Below, piece by piece: positions 20,967 through 29,952 of a stretch of DNA of 64,000 bases. This stretch comes from Candidatus Caldilinea saccharophila. GTDB lineage: Bacteria > Chloroflexota > Anaerolineae > Caldilineales > Caldilineaceae. The DNA lies in NCBI GenBank assembly GCA_016710365.1, contig JADJVW010000003.1:270501-334500 (forward strand). The letters run 5' to 3'. The position numbers and the translations under genes are program-made. Numbering within the stretch: position 1 is the stretch's first letter; the number at the start of each line of letters is the position of its first letter. The notes under the pieces were generated by a model. It was not told the DNA's origin. It was given only the letters and a program-made list of their open reading frames with translations, and did no database searches.

Positions 20967-22684
20967 CGATCAGCCCGATCCTGGATCTGCCCCAAAGCAT
21001 CGACTATGCGGACCTGCCCCAAGGCCCACTCAACCGGCTTGCCAACCACGAGATCATCTGTCAGGTGGACGCGGACTGCAACCTGCACGGGGTCGTATGG
21101 CCGTGGGGAGATCGCGTCTATGCGCGATCCATCACACTGCGCGTGATGGATGTGCAGGAAGGCGAGCTGACGCCGTTGGTGACGCGCTTCTTCCCCGGCC
21201 ATCAGGAAGTGATCGCCGGTTCGGAAGGCGTCATTATCACCAAGCGCCTCGGTGCGCCCTACAAGACAACCGATGACCGCGCCCTTTTCTGGCTGCTCGA
21301 ATGCCAGGCAGAGGGCGACCGCGTGCTGCGGCTGGAGATCGACATCGATTGGGGCGAACCGCTGAGCCAGCGCATCGTCGATGGGTTGCTGGTTGCGCAG
21401 TCCAACCCCGGCCCCGCACGCGGCCTCTATCAACAGAGCAACGCCGAGAGCACGCGCATTTTTGGCAACCCACACGGACGCCCCGACCAGGTTGACATCG
21501 ATGAAGCATCGCGCGCCCGGCTCATCTATCATGTGCTGGTCAACGGCATTGTCGAGGTGCCGCTGATCTTCACAGTCAGCGACGTGGGCGAGCAACTGGC
21601 CTGGAGCAGCTTCCTCGTCCTGCGCGAAGTCGAGGAATACTTCGATATCAGCAGCCGGAACTGGACGCACCGCCTGCGTGCGGGTCGTTTGTGGACGCCC
21701 GATCCTCTCTTTAACCAAGCCGTCGAAGACGCTCGACTGGAGGCAGTTCGTCATCTTCAGCGCCACCGCACCGGCACGGCCCCCTCCGACCGTCGCGTCG
21801 ACCATGTTCCCGCGCTGGTGGGCGCCTGGGACGCGCTCGACCCGGTGCAAAGCCGCAACTTGCTGGCGCATCTGCGGCGCGTGGCAGAGGCCACGGAAGG
21901 AAGGTTGCCCGTCGTGTTGCCGGCGACTCCCAGCACAACCATGCGCGGCGCGCCTGAGCAGTTGCTTGCCACCAATGGCGCGTACATTCGCGCCTTGGCG
22001 TCGCATGTTGCACGACACCGCACCTCGCGTCAATTCCTGAGCGAACATCTCCCCGGCGTGCGCGCGTGCACCGAAGCGTTGATCCTGCTGCGCGCCGCAC
22101 AGCAGGACGAATTCGCGCAACCGACGCGGCAAGGGGCATTGGCTCTCTGTTTGCGGCTGGCGGCTGGCCTGGCTTTGCGCGCGGGCGATGATGTGAACGC
22201 CGCCCGCTGGGAAAGCGAATGGCGCTATCTGACGCAGAAAACCGGCCCCGTGCCAACCGACAACCCAGCAGGATTTGATCTAAGCCAGTGGGAAGCCGCG
22301 TCGGGGTGGCGCAATCGACCGGATCGTCCGCGCGGTTTCGACAACCCGTGGCAGGGGATGCAGCTTGCAGGCGCGGCGATTTGGCAAGGGGTGGGGCTGG
22401 CGGATCGCGGCGATGTCATCGTGGTCGAGCCGGCCATGCCGCAAGAGTGGCGTTGGTGGGCGCTGCTCGATATTACGCTGACCGAAGAACGCCGTCTGAG
22501 CATGATGTGGGATGGCGCCACCTTGCATGTCACGCAACCGGTGCAAAGCTTGCTCCCCGTGCAGGTGCGCAAGCGGATTCATCTCTTGCATAGCGACGAA
22601 TTTGACTTCGATCCTGTTTTCGAGATGATCAATGAGGAAGCGGATGAAAAAGTTAGTTTTAAGCCCAAGTTTCAACGGGCTTAG
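20963..22684 (+). CDS. Unrecognised 573-residue protein coupled to the ABC importer; possibly a six-hairpin glycosidase-like protein
   Basis: No signal peptide or membrane helix. The N-terminal half begins NHEIICQVDADCNLHGVVWPWGDRVYARS and has a beta-rich look, as in bacterial glucoamylase-type beta-sandwich domains. The C-terminal half (about residues 250-490) is helical and ends with KLDF-free, Trp-rich segments such as WQGVGLADRGD and EPAMPQEWRWW, which recall the tail of (alpha/alpha)6 glycosidases. No catalytic acid can be assigned. The ATGA overlap with the ATPase gene indicates co-expression, so it may process an imported nucleoside or sugar conjugate (inference). Confidence 0.45.
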   Translation: MTISPILDLPQSIDYADLPQGPLNRLANHEIICQVDADCNLHGVVWPWGDRVYARSITLRVMDVQEGELTPLVTRFFPGHQEVIAGSEGVIITKRLGAPYKTTDDRALFWLLECQAEGDRVLRLEIDIDWGEPLSQRIVDGLLVAQSNPGPARGLYQQSNAESTRIFGNPHGRPDQVDIDEASRARLIYHVLVNGIVEVPLIFTVSDVGEQLAWSSFLVLREVEEYFDISSRNWTHRLRAGRLWTPDPLFNQAVEDARLEAVRHLQRHRTGTAPSDRRVDHVPALVGAWDALDPVQSRNLLAHLRRVAEATEGRLPVVLPATPSTTMRGAPEQLLATNGAYIRALASHVARHRTSRQFLSEHLPGVRACTEALILLRAAQQDEFAQPTRQGALALCLRLAAGLALRAGDDVNAARWESEWRYLTQKTGPVPTDNPAGFDLSQWEAASGWRNRPDRPRGFDNPWQGMQLAGAAIWQGVGLADRGDVIVVEPAMPQEWRWWALLDITLTEERRLSMMWDGATLHVTQPVQSLLPVQVRKRIHLLHSDEFDFDPVFEMINEEADEKVSFKPKFQRA

Positions 22685-22726
22685 CAGGTAAATGGCGCCG
22701 TACTTCGTGACAAGGCTCCCCAGAGT

Positions 22727-23821
22727 ATGAACCGAACAGCTATCGTTTACGATTCTTATAACCTCCGCCACACGCTCGAAGGACACCCGGAAAATTACCG
22801 GCGTCTCAAGCTGGTAATGGAATTGCTGGCCGAAGAAGGGATGTTGGATAACCTGGTATCGGTCCCCAGCACACCTGCCCCCATAGAAGCCGTCTTAGCG
22901 GTGCACACGCCACAATATCTGGATCGGCTACAGGCGGTGGCGCGTCATGGCGGCGGACATCTCGACGCCGACACCTACGTCACCCCCGACAGCTATGAAG
23001 CCGCGTTGCGCGCGGCCGGCGGACTGTTGAATCTGGTCGATGCTGTGCTCTGGCGGCAGGCGGATAACGGGTTTGCATTGGTGCGTCCGCCGGGACATCA
23101 CGCGTTGGCCTATCAGGGGATGGGCTTCTGCCTCTTTGCCAACGCAGCCATTGCCGCACGCTGGGCGCAGCGTCACCACGGCATCGACCGCGTCTTGATC
23201 GTCGATTTCGATGTGCACCACGGCAACGGCACGCAGGATATTTTTTACAAGGATCCCAGCGTCCTTTTCTTCAGCACGCACCAATTTCCCTTTTATCCGG
23301 GCACCGGTGCGGCCACGGAATTGGGCGCCGATAAAGCTTACGGAACAACGGTCAATGTGCCTTTCCCGCCTCACGTGGGCGATAAAGGTTATCTGGACGC
23401 GTTCCAGCGCATCCTGGCCCCGGTGGCGCGGCGTTTCCGCCCGCAATTGATCATCCTCTCGGCCGGCTTTGACGCTCATTGGCTGGATCCGCTGGCGAGC
23501 ATGGGGGTCAGCACCGCAGGGTATGCCGCCCTCGTGCAAGAACTGATGTCGTTGGCTGACGAGCTTTGCGGCGGCCGGTTGGTCTGCGTGCTGGAAGGGG
23601 GCTATCATTTACAGGTGCTTGCTAACGCTGTGCTGACCACGTTTCAAGTCCTGCGCAGTGAATCGATGCGACCGATCGACCCCTTTGGCCCTTCGCCGGC
23701 CGACGAGCGCAGCGTTCAGCACCTCTTTGGTCAACTGAAGATGCTGCACAACATTCGCGATGGCGCCTATTACTCCCTCCCTTCGCGCTGGCTGGATTGG
23801 GGCGATGAGTTCGGCATCTAG
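22727..23821 (+). CDS. Histone deacetylase / acetoin-utilisation family deacetylase
   Basis: 364 residues. Zn-dependent amide hydrolase of the HDAC superfamily: VRPPGHHALAYQGMGFCLFAN (tandem catalytic His), VDFDVHHGNGTQDIFY (Asp-x-His zinc ligands), FPFYPGTGAATELG, LSAGFDAHWLDPLA (third ligand Asp) and LEGGYH. Bacterial members act on acetyl-lysine, acetylpolyamines or acyl-coenzyme substrates; which one is not readable. The start codon of the next gene (TPR protein) is 3 bp after the stop. Confidence 0.92.
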   Translation: MNRTAIVYDSYNLRHTLEGHPENYRRLKLVMELLAEEGMLDNLVSVPSTPAPIEAVLAVHTPQYLDRLQAVARHGGGHLDADTYVTPDSYEAALRAAGGLLNLVDAVLWRQADNGFALVRPPGHHALAYQGMGFCLFANAAIAARWAQRHHGIDRVLIVDFDVHHGNGTQDIFYKDPSVLFFSTHQFPFYPGTGAATELGADKAYGTTVNVPFPPHVGDKGYLDAFQRILAPVARRFRPQLIILSAGFDAHWLDPLASMGVSTAGYAALVQELMSLADELCGGRLVCVLEGGYHLQVLANAVLTTFQVLRSESMRPIDPFGPSPADERSVQHLFGQLKMLHNIRDGAYYSLPSRWLDWGDEFGI

Positions 23822-23824
23822 ACC

Positions 23825-24652
23825 ATGAGCAGCATTCCTGATCTTGACGCACAACGCGCCCTGGGTGAGACTGTCGTCGAACTGGCGATGGTGAGCCGCG
23901 CGACGGAAGCGCAGCTTGCCGCAGATCAGCCGGAAGCGGCGGCCGCGTTGGCGCGGGTGGTGCTGATGCGTTTTCCGCGCCATCTCGCCACCTATGAACG
24001 CCTGGTGCGCGCTGCCTGGTCGCTCAAACGCTGGCAGGAAGGGGAAGACTGGGCGCGCCGCTTGCTGCAGGCCGACCCGGGCAATGCCGTCGCCTGGCGT
24101 TCGTTGGCGTATGCGGTGGAGCAGAAAGGTATGCTCAGCGCGGCGCGCTCGATATGGCGACGCGCTTTTCAGAGCCACCCCTACGACCCGGAGATCCGCA
24201 GCGGGTTGACGCGCACGCACCTGGAAGGCGGCGATCGTCTGCGTCTGGATAGCGCCGCGCTGGCCGGCATTTATTTGCGTGCTGGCCGCTGGGGACATGC
24301 CGCCGGCGCGTATCGGCGCCTAGTCAAAGCAGAGCCAAAGCGCCTGGATTTCCAGGTGAATTGGATGGTCGCCGCCTGGCAGCAAGGCGTGCGCCAAGAA
24401 GCTTATCAACTCGCGCGCCACCTGACCGGGCGCAGCCCGCATACCTTGCTGGCGTGGGTGGTGCTTGCCGCCCTGGGCGATGTCGATGACCGCGCGCTGG
24501 CGCGCAACCCGATCCAGACGATGGATCCGGACGGTGAGTTTGTGCAGACATGGCTGCGCGTGCCGTGGGATCGCCCGTCAACGCCGCTGCGCATCACGAT
24601 CGGCGAAGCCGCGCTGCTGGCGGAAAACAACGCATTTGCAGTAGACTCGTAG
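23825..24652 (+). CDS. TPR-repeat protein
   Basis: 275 residues, Ala/Arg/Leu-rich, composed of helical pairs with TPR-like spacing: AAALARVVLMRFPRHLATYE, WQEGEDWARRLLQADPGNAV, YAVEQKGMLSAARSIWRRAF. No signal peptide. Likely a cytoplasmic scaffold; the partner is unknown. It is probably co-transcribed with the deacetylase upstream. Confidence 0.7.
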   Translation: MSSIPDLDAQRALGETVVELAMVSRATEAQLAADQPEAAAALARVVLMRFPRHLATYERLVRAAWSLKRWQEGEDWARRLLQADPGNAVAWRSLAYAVEQKGMLSAARSIWRRAFQSHPYDPEIRSGLTRTHLEGGDRLRLDSAALAGIYLRAGRWGHAAGAYRRLVKAEPKRLDFQVNWMVAAWQQGVRQEAYQLARHLTGRSPHTLLAWVVLAALGDVDDRALARNPIQTMDPDGEFVQTWLRVPWDRPSTPLRITIGEAALLAENNAFAVDS

Positions 24653-24704
24653 CTTGCGTTTGCAGGCAATTCAAAACCAAAAACAAATCGAGGAGTGAAA
24701 CAAA

Positions 24705-25151
24705 ATGGAACGTACGTTTGTCATGGTGAAGCCCGATGGCGTCCAGCGCGGGCTGATCGGCGAGATCGTCGGGCGTTTCGAGCGTCGCGGTCTCAAAATC
24801 GTCGGCATGAAGATGGTGCAGGTGAGCGACGATCTAGCGCGACGCCACTATGCTGTGCATGAAGGCAAGCCCTTCTTCGCCGGGCTGATCAGCTACATCA
24901 CCAGCGCGCCGGTGGTGGCGATGGTGGTCGAGGGCACGAATGCGGTCGTGGCCGTGCGCCAGACCGTGGGCGCCACCAAGCCTTTCGAGGCCGCGCCTGG
25001 CAGCATCCGCGCCGACCTGGCGCTGGAGATCGGCCGCAACCTCGTCCACGCCAGCGATGCGCCGGAAACCGCCGCCGCCGAGATCGCCCTGTGGTTTGGC
25101 GAGGGCGTGGTCGAGTGGCAGCGTGCGGTCGATGGCTGGATCTTTGAGTAG
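24705..25151 (+). CDS. ndk: Nucleoside diphosphate kinase
   Basis: 148 residues, the full length of the family. Transfers the gamma-phosphate from ATP to (d)NDPs through a phospho-His. Motifs: MERTFVMVKPDGVQRGLIGEI, the HYAVHEGKPFF segment, VRQTVGATKPFEAAPGSIRAD, and the active-site His in GRNLVHASD. GAGGAG-like RBS (aatcgaggagtg) precedes ATG 24705. An abundant housekeeping enzyme of nucleotide pools. Confidence 0.97.
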   Translation: MERTFVMVKPDGVQRGLIGEIVGRFERRGLKIVGMKMVQVSDDLARRHYAVHEGKPFFAGLISYITSAPVVAMVVEGTNAVVAVRQTVGATKPFEAAPGSIRADLALEIGRNLVHASDAPETAAAEIALWFGEGVVEWQRAVDGWIFE

Positions 25152-25166
25152 AGAGGGAACAATCGG

Positions 25167-25245
25167 CCACGGATTTAGCGGATGAGACGGATTCTCACGG
25201 ATGATTTTTATCCGTGTTGATCCGCCAAATCCGTCTCATCCGTGG
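25167..25245. repeat. Palindromic intergenic repeat, ccacggatt family, copy 1
   Basis: Imperfect hairpin of about 79 nt: left arm begins CCACGGATTTAGCGGATGAG, right arm ends CGTCTCATCCGTGG. It lies between ndk and the SnoaL-like gene. A second member with the same end sequences is at 49941-50026. Confidence 0.8.
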
Positions 25246-25277
25246 TCTATCTCTTTTTGACCTTCAGGGGAGGCGCG

Positions 25278-25667
25278 ATGAACAACGAATCGATGGATCG
25301 CTTTCTGGCGCGCTGGCACGCGATGATCGACGCTGGCGACAGCCGCGCGTTGCCCGATCTGCTGGCGGAAGAGGTCGAGTTTCGCTCGCCCTTTGCGTTT
25401 ACACCGTATCGAGGTCGGGTGGCCGTGGCAGGACTGTTGCAGACTGTGATCCAGGTCTTCCGCGACTTTCACTATCATCGCCAGTTTGTTGCAGGCGATA
25501 GCGCGGCGTTGGAGTTCAGCGCCGCGGTCGGCGATTTCTCGCTCAAGGGCATCGATCTGATCCGGCTGGACGAAACGGGCCGCATCATCGACTTCGAGGT
25601 GATGATCCGCCCGGCCAATGCGCTGCTGGCGCTGGGCGAGGAGATGGGGCGACGGCTGGCCGCATAG
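25278..25667 (+). CDS. SnoaL-like / NTF2-fold protein
   Basis: 129 residues. RFLARWHAMIDAGDSRALPDLLAEEVEFRSPF followed by YRGRVAVAGLLQTVIQVF and VGDFSLKGIDLIRLDETGRIIDFEVMIRP fits the NTF2-like fold with a conical cavity (SnoaL_2 type). The enzymatic role is unknown. AGGGGAGG at about 25266 defines ATG 25278. Confidence 0.8.
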   Translation: MNNESMDRFLARWHAMIDAGDSRALPDLLAEEVEFRSPFAFTPYRGRVAVAGLLQTVIQVFRDFHYHRQFVAGDSAALEFSAAVGDFSLKGIDLIRLDETGRIIDFEVMIRPANALLALGEEMGRRLAA

Positions 25668-25722
25668 GGCATCAAAATGGATCCCCTCCTAGCTATCCAC
25701 TTGTAAAGCTGAAAAAGTTGAG

Positions 25723-26166
25723 TTAAAAGTCGATGTTGATGCCGCCGCGGCGTTCTTGGCGTTCTGGGCGTTTTTGGCGCGCACCGGCAGGCGGAGGGGG
25801 TTGGTCTTCGTCGATCCAGTCGTCGAGCACTGCGCGCAGCGCCATTAAGCTTTCCTGGCGCGCGGCGTAGGCGTGCACCCAGAAGTCCTCCGGCAACCCC
25901 AGATCGTTGTGGCGCATCTCTTCGACGAGGCCGGTGGCGCCGTCCAGCAACCATATGAGCGCGTTGAAAGCGCCTTCTCGTTCGGCCGCAGGGCGACGCC
26001 CAGGCTGCTCATAACGCGCGTTGTAGGCGCGCCGTTGCGCGCGACGCCGCGCATTCTCGCGGTGCGCTTCGTCGTCGGCCAGGTCGTCGAGCAGATCGAA
26101 ATCGTCGTTCAATTTGTCGTCGTACTGATCGTCGGGATTCTCATAAGCTGCACCGTTGCCTTGCAT
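25723..26166 (-). CDS. Hypothetical acidic/basic protein, 147 residues
   Basis: The N terminus is strongly acidic (DDKLNDDFDLLDDLADDE), followed by an Arg-rich stretch (RENARRRAQRRAYNARYEQ), a central helical part (FNALIWLLDGATGLVEEM, EDFWVHAYAARQESLMAL) and a charged Pro/Arg tail ending GGINIDF. No signal peptide or known domain is recognised. Third-position GC and the intact frame support coding. It precedes a gap with a hairpin at 26239. Confidence 0.5.
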   Translation of the reverse strand: MQGNGAAYENPDDQYDDKLNDDFDLLDDLADDEAHRENARRRAQRRAYNARYEQPGRRPAAEREGAFNALIWLLDGATGLVEEMRHNDLGLPEDFWVHAYAARQESLMALRAVLDDWIDEDQPPPPAGARQKRPERQERRGGINIDF

Positions 26167-26238
26167 CGTTCCTCACACCATTCTCTGCTCTGTTCAGGAA
26201 TATCGCTAGTGCACTGCGGCATAAATAGGCCGATAACT

Positions 26239-26271
26239 AGAAACCGAGTTTTTCCAAAAAACTCGGTTTCT
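26239..26271. repeat. Perfect 15-bp hairpin of the gaaaccgag type
   Basis: AGAAACCGAGTTTTT (26239-26253), loop CCA, AAAAACTCGGTTTCT (26257-26271). It may end transcription in both directions (A/T runs at the loop side do not give a classical U-tract), or be a mobile palindromic repeat. It lies in the 160-bp gap between two minus-strand genes. Confidence 0.75.
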
Positions 26272-26326
26272 CCGCAAAGCACCAACTAGCGGATGATTTG
26301 CGCCCTTCTGTACTAGTGGAATTGGG

Positions 26327-27424
26327 TCAACGACGCAACGTCACGCGCATCACCTTGTAATCGGTCGCGCCAAAGCGATACTTATACTCTTCGTCACCCT
26401 GCATAAAGTCAAATACGCGACAGCCGGAAGCAATGGCATACTGAATTGCATAGCCCACCAACACCCAGCCGGGACTAAGCTGTGCATGCGCGTCTGGATC
26501 ATAGCCGGAATTATACAGCCAGAAGCGCCGATCATATTCAAAGGCGAAAAGCGTGGCTGCCTTTTCGCCGTCAATCGTCAGGAAAAAGAGCCGCAACCAT
26601 CCCGCTTCCAACATGCGCTGCGCAATCGCCAGGAAAAAACGGCGCATCTGTGGCGTCATAAAATCCGCTTTGTCCGCGCGGCTGGCGCGCTGCAACGCCA
26701 CAAAATCGTCGACTTCCGCTTCGAGCAGGTGTTCGGGGCCGACCAGATAAAGGCCAATCGCAGCCTCACGCTCGGCGCGGCGTTGCTTGCGGCGGATCTC
26801 ATGGCGCTGCTTCTTCTCCACCTGATCCTGCAGATATGTTTCGTAGCGCAGGGGCAATGCGAACTGCGGCGCCGTGTCCTCTTGGATCACGTCTGCATGA
26901 AAACCGTAACGCGCCGCCTGCGCCGGTATTTCTCGATAGGTCAGGCTGGCTTCCGGCAGGTTGCACAGATCCACGACATCCCAAGCCGGCGCGTCGGCGC
27001 TGTGCAGCCAGGCGAGAAAGGCCGCGTAGATCTCAGCTTCGCGCCCCTGTTCCGCAATCACATCCAGATAGTCGCTGACTTCGATGCAGCCGACCAGATT
27101 GAACTGACGCTTGCCCGCGTCAACGCCTGTCTCGATCGTGTGCAAAAACAGCGGCGCAATCCCCACCAATGCCTTGCTCTGCGGACAGCGGAACGCCACA
27201 ATCCAAAGCTCGCCCTGTCCGATCGATTCCCACCAGGTTGTCTGCCATTCGTAGGTCAGAAAGATAGAATTGAAGCGAGCGCGTCGCACCAGGTCATTCC
27301 ATTCGGCGGCCAGGGCCTGAAAACCATGCGGGCGCGCCTCCGGCCCATACACCGTGCACAAAAGCGGAGTTACGCTTGCTGCACTCTCGGCAGGCGCGTC
27401 TTGTATCAGACAGTCGCTGTTCAT
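26327..27424 (-). CDS. GNAT-type acyltransferase, BioF2-like/FemAB-related (cellulose-biosynthesis CelD-like)
   Basis: 365 residues. N-terminal half: FQALAAEWNDLVRRARFNSIFLTYEWQTTWWE; C-terminal half: RHEIRRKQRRAER, LFFLTIDGEKAATLFAFEYDRRFWLYNSGYDPDAHAQLSPG, and a final FDFMQGDEEYKYRFGA. This set defines Acetyltransf_6 (PF13480) proteins, which occur in polysaccharide and cell-envelope gene sets and transfer acyl or aminoacyl groups. The substrate is unknown. No signal peptide, so it acts in the cytoplasm. Confidence 0.85.
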   Translation of the reverse strand: MNSDCLIQDAPAESAASVTPLLCTVYGPEARPHGFQALAAEWNDLVRRARFNSIFLTYEWQTTWWESIGQGELWIVAFRCPQSKALVGIAPLFLHTIETGVDAGKRQFNLVGCIEVSDYLDVIAEQGREAEIYAAFLAWLHSADAPAWDVVDLCNLPEASLTYREIPAQAARYGFHADVIQEDTAPQFALPLRYETYLQDQVEKKQRHEIRRKQRRAEREAAIGLYLVGPEHLLEAEVDDFVALQRASRADKADFMTPQMRRFFLAIAQRMLEAGWLRLFFLTIDGEKAATLFAFEYDRRFWLYNSGYDPDAHAQLSPGWVLVGYAIQYAIASGCRVFDFMQGDEEYKYRFGATDYKVMRVTLRR

Positions 27425-27555
27425 CAGTTGAGTTTCCTTCCCCTTGCGTTAGCTACGCCAGCATGCTTGTATGCGTCGCAAAGTATAGCGGAGGCGGAAG
27501 GGTGCAACAAGTAGGATAGCGCACGAATAGGTGCAACTTTGGGGATAGAAGATGA

Positions 27556-29238
27556 TCAGGGGGTTGTCCCCGGTCCTCGATATTGGCGGATGAGCCAGGC
27601 CAACATGCCGATGATGGCAAGTCCACCGAGCATGACGCCGGTCCAGGTCAGCACTTCGACCGGCGGCCGGCCAAACCACAGCGTTGTAGGCAACAAAGGT
27701 TGTTCACTGACTACGAGACCTTCTGACCCTGCGCGCCCAGCCGCAGACACGTTTTCGACCGTCGGTTCCCCAGCATGGGCAAGGACGCTGTTCGGATCGC
27801 CTTCGCCTGGAGTGGCTGCGCCCATCACGTTCCCCATCGCCAGAGGCGTGTCGGTGGCTGTGATGGTGGGCGTGGGCGTCTCTGTCGGCGGCGCCGTTGA
27901 CGTAGGCGGCGAGGTCGGCGTGGGCGTGGCGGTGGGCGGATAACAGACCGTGAGCGCCACATCGTCGATAAATTGCCAGGTGCGCAGCGCGTTCCCATCG
28001 TTCAGGACGTTGAAATAGAGCACCAAAGGCCGCCCACGAAAGCTGGTCAAATCCACGCTGGATTGTTGCCATACTCCGCCGTTGAGCCGCTTGCTGTAGA
28101 GAACCCCCGCGGTCGAGAGATCGACATTGAGCAGCACGACTTCCTGGCGATCCAGCAGAATCATGCGCGGCACGCTTTCCAGCGGCCCTTCTTCGCTGCG
28201 ATCAAAGTGCCACCAGCTCAGCGCAGCAGTGCTGGCCAGCGGCGAAATCTGAAATGCCTGGCGGATGGAAGAGAAGCTTTCTTTGCCGGGCAAACCGGGG
28301 ACGGTGGCCGGGTCGATGCCCAGCCGCACCGCGCGCAAGCCGCTGCGCACCGGAGCGCCCACATACGCACCGGGTACAGGAGCTTCGCCAAAAATCCAGA
28401 ACGAATCATCCTCGAAGCTGCCGTTGAGGATGCCATCGGTCACGCAGCCTGCGGGCAGTGGCGTGGTGGTTGGCGTCGGCGTCGGCGACAATGTGATGGT
28501 GGGAAGCGGCGTGATCGTGGGCGTCGGCGTCAGCGTCGCCGGGATTGGGCAGGCGATGATGGAAACATCATCCACATACATCCACGTTTTGCTGCCTACG
28601 CCGTCATTATTGACGCCAAAGATCAGCGTGATCTGCTGCCCTGCCAGGCTGTTCAATGGGAAGCTGCTCATCGCCTGCCAGGTCGTACTGTTCTGCTTGG
28701 TATTAGGAATGACGGGGATGATCGAGCCGTTGGAAGTTTGAATATTGACAAACTGGACGTCGGCATCCCCAATATTGAGGTCATATTTGGGGAACCACTG
28801 AAACGAAAGGTTGATGTCGAATCCGGCCGGCAGGTTGATTGTCTGGCGGATGCTGCTGCTGATATTCTGATTTGGGTCCGCGGCTGTCAACCCAATGCGC
28901 GCTGAAAAGGTGCCGCCAACCTTGACGGATGAGTCTGCCACGACAAAGCCCTGTGGCCCCCAGTCCATAAAGATCGGTGATTCAAAGGCGCCGTTTGTGA
29001 CCCACTCAAAGCAGCCTGCCGGCGGCGCGGGATAGGCATCAGGGATGGCTGCCGGGGCCGCGTCTATTGGTGTGGCGGCTGTTGCCGCCAGAAGCAAGCT
29101 GAGGACTGCAAGCCAGACCGCCACCCACTTACGGCGCAGCGATAGAACTGGTGACGATGTACGTCCAGAGACGATTTGTTTGGTGTTGTGCTGACGATGG
29201 GGCAACTCCCTGCCTCCTATTGGGCTGGGCAGAGTCAA
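27556..29238 (-). CDS. Cell-surface protein with two jelly-roll-type modules, Pro-Thr linkers and C-terminal membrane anchor
   Basis: 560 residues. A signal peptide (VWLAVLSLLLAATAATPIDA) starts about 38 residues in, so the true start may be later than 29238. Module 1 (about 70-235: WVTNGAFESPIFMDWGPQG to MYVDDVSIIACP) and module 2 (about 265-430: DGILNGSFEDDSFWIFGEA to QFIDDVALTVCYP) are paralogous beta-sandwich units of carbohydrate-binding/MAM-like appearance, each ending in a DDV-x-C motif. They are joined by PTPTITPLPTITLSPTPTP-like linkers. A single helix (WTGVMLGGLAIIGMLAWLI) and RQYRG end the protein. Likely cell-wall-spanning; ligand unknown. Confidence 0.7.
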   Translation of the reverse strand: MTLPSPIGGRELPHRQHNTKQIVSGRTSSPVLSLRRKWVAVWLAVLSLLLAATAATPIDAAPAAIPDAYPAPPAGCFEWVTNGAFESPIFMDWGPQGFVVADSSVKVGGTFSARIGLTAADPNQNISSSIRQTINLPAGFDINLSFQWFPKYDLNIGDADVQFVNIQTSNGSIIPVIPNTKQNSTTWQAMSSFPLNSLAGQQITLIFGVNNDGVGSKTWMYVDDVSIIACPIPATLTPTPTITPLPTITLSPTPTPTTTPLPAGCVTDGILNGSFEDDSFWIFGEAPVPGAYVGAPVRSGLRAVRLGIDPATVPGLPGKESFSSIRQAFQISPLASTAALSWWHFDRSEEGPLESVPRMILLDRQEVVLLNVDLSTAGVLYSKRLNGGVWQQSSVDLTSFRGRPLVLYFNVLNDGNALRTWQFIDDVALTVCYPPTATPTPTSPPTSTAPPTETPTPTITATDTPLAMGNVMGAATPGEGDPNSVLAHAGEPTVENVSAAGRAGSEGLVVSEQPLLPTTLWFGRPPVEVLTWTGVMLGGLAIIGMLAWLIRQYRGPGTTP

Positions 29239-29327
29239 TGAAAGATGACAGCCAAGATGTGTCTGCCAAAAAAGTTACCATTGGCGAAAGTTTACCACAG
29301 CCAGAATAGGCTGGCAATGTCTTTGTC

Positions 29328-29725
29328 TAGGGCAATCGCGTCTAACTGGCGATGTGCCCAAGGACTTTGAGCAAATAGGTTTCATCCCATCCGGCCTTGA
29401 GGCGCTTGTTTTTGACACCAAGTTTAGTAGCCCGCTCCTGTTTGCGCGCATTGAGTGCGATATGGCGCAAGAGAGCGAAGTTCTGAGGTCCATTGCCCTT
29501 ACGGAGACGGGATTCGTCTTCTCGGAAGGCGATATCCAGCACCCAGTGGAGCGAATTCTCAACTTGCCAGTGGGCATGGGTAACTTTGAGGGCTTCAGCT
29601 GCCAGAGGGGTCCCACTGCTGATGAAGTGACGGTTTTCAACCGAATGTGCGTCGCCCACATAGCGTTCTGACCGCACTCTCACGATGGTGTGAAGCGCTC
29701 GAAAGCGGTGAGGCGTGCGCCTCAT
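29328..29725 (-). mobile_element. Remnant of an ISAs1-family insertion sequence (3' end of transposase)
   Basis: The minus-strand frame 29725-29342 encodes about 127 residues matching the C-terminal part of ISAs1/H-repeat-type DDE transposases: HWQVENSLHWVLDIAFREDESR (containing the last acidic catalytic residue), GNGPQNFALLRHIALN, and KRLKAGWDETYLLKVL. The stop is followed by TTAGACGCGATTGCCCTA (29345-29328 on the minus strand), which looks like a terminal inverted repeat of this family. The N-terminal two thirds of the transposase and the other end are missing, and no matching inverted end is seen up to 29952, so the element is inactive. Confidence 0.75.
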
Positions 29726-29952
29726 TGCTCAACCCGCTCTGATCGGATTCTCAGCTTATGACCCAAGGCCTGCTCTGGCTCACCCTGGGCAAGTGACCCT
29801 GCAATCCCGTTGCGCCAATCTGAGATGAATCACCTCTGTTTACTCTCTTGGTTTACTCTCTTGGTGGTCACTTACGTTTCCCCCTTCCGGCGGACGGCGC
29901 TAAACTGCCCTATGCTGTCATTTAGTCGTATCCTACTTGTCGGTGGATAAAG
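29726..29952. other. Gap between IS remnant and LuxR gene, with a 13-bp tandem duplication
   Basis: No gene is seen. GTTTACTCTCTTG is perfectly repeated at 29838-29850 and 29851-29863. The gap may hold decayed IS sequence and the promoter of the downstream regulator. Confidence 0.4.

Noticed and set aside
20630..22132. 500-codon minus-strand frame across the ABC ATPase end and the 573-residue protein
   Set aside because: It spans two plus-strand genes linked by an ATGA overlap and has no domain; a GC-driven antisense frame.
27973..28905. 310-codon plus-strand frame opposite the surface protein
   Set aside because: No domain; the minus-strand gene has a signal peptide, paralogous modules and a membrane anchor.
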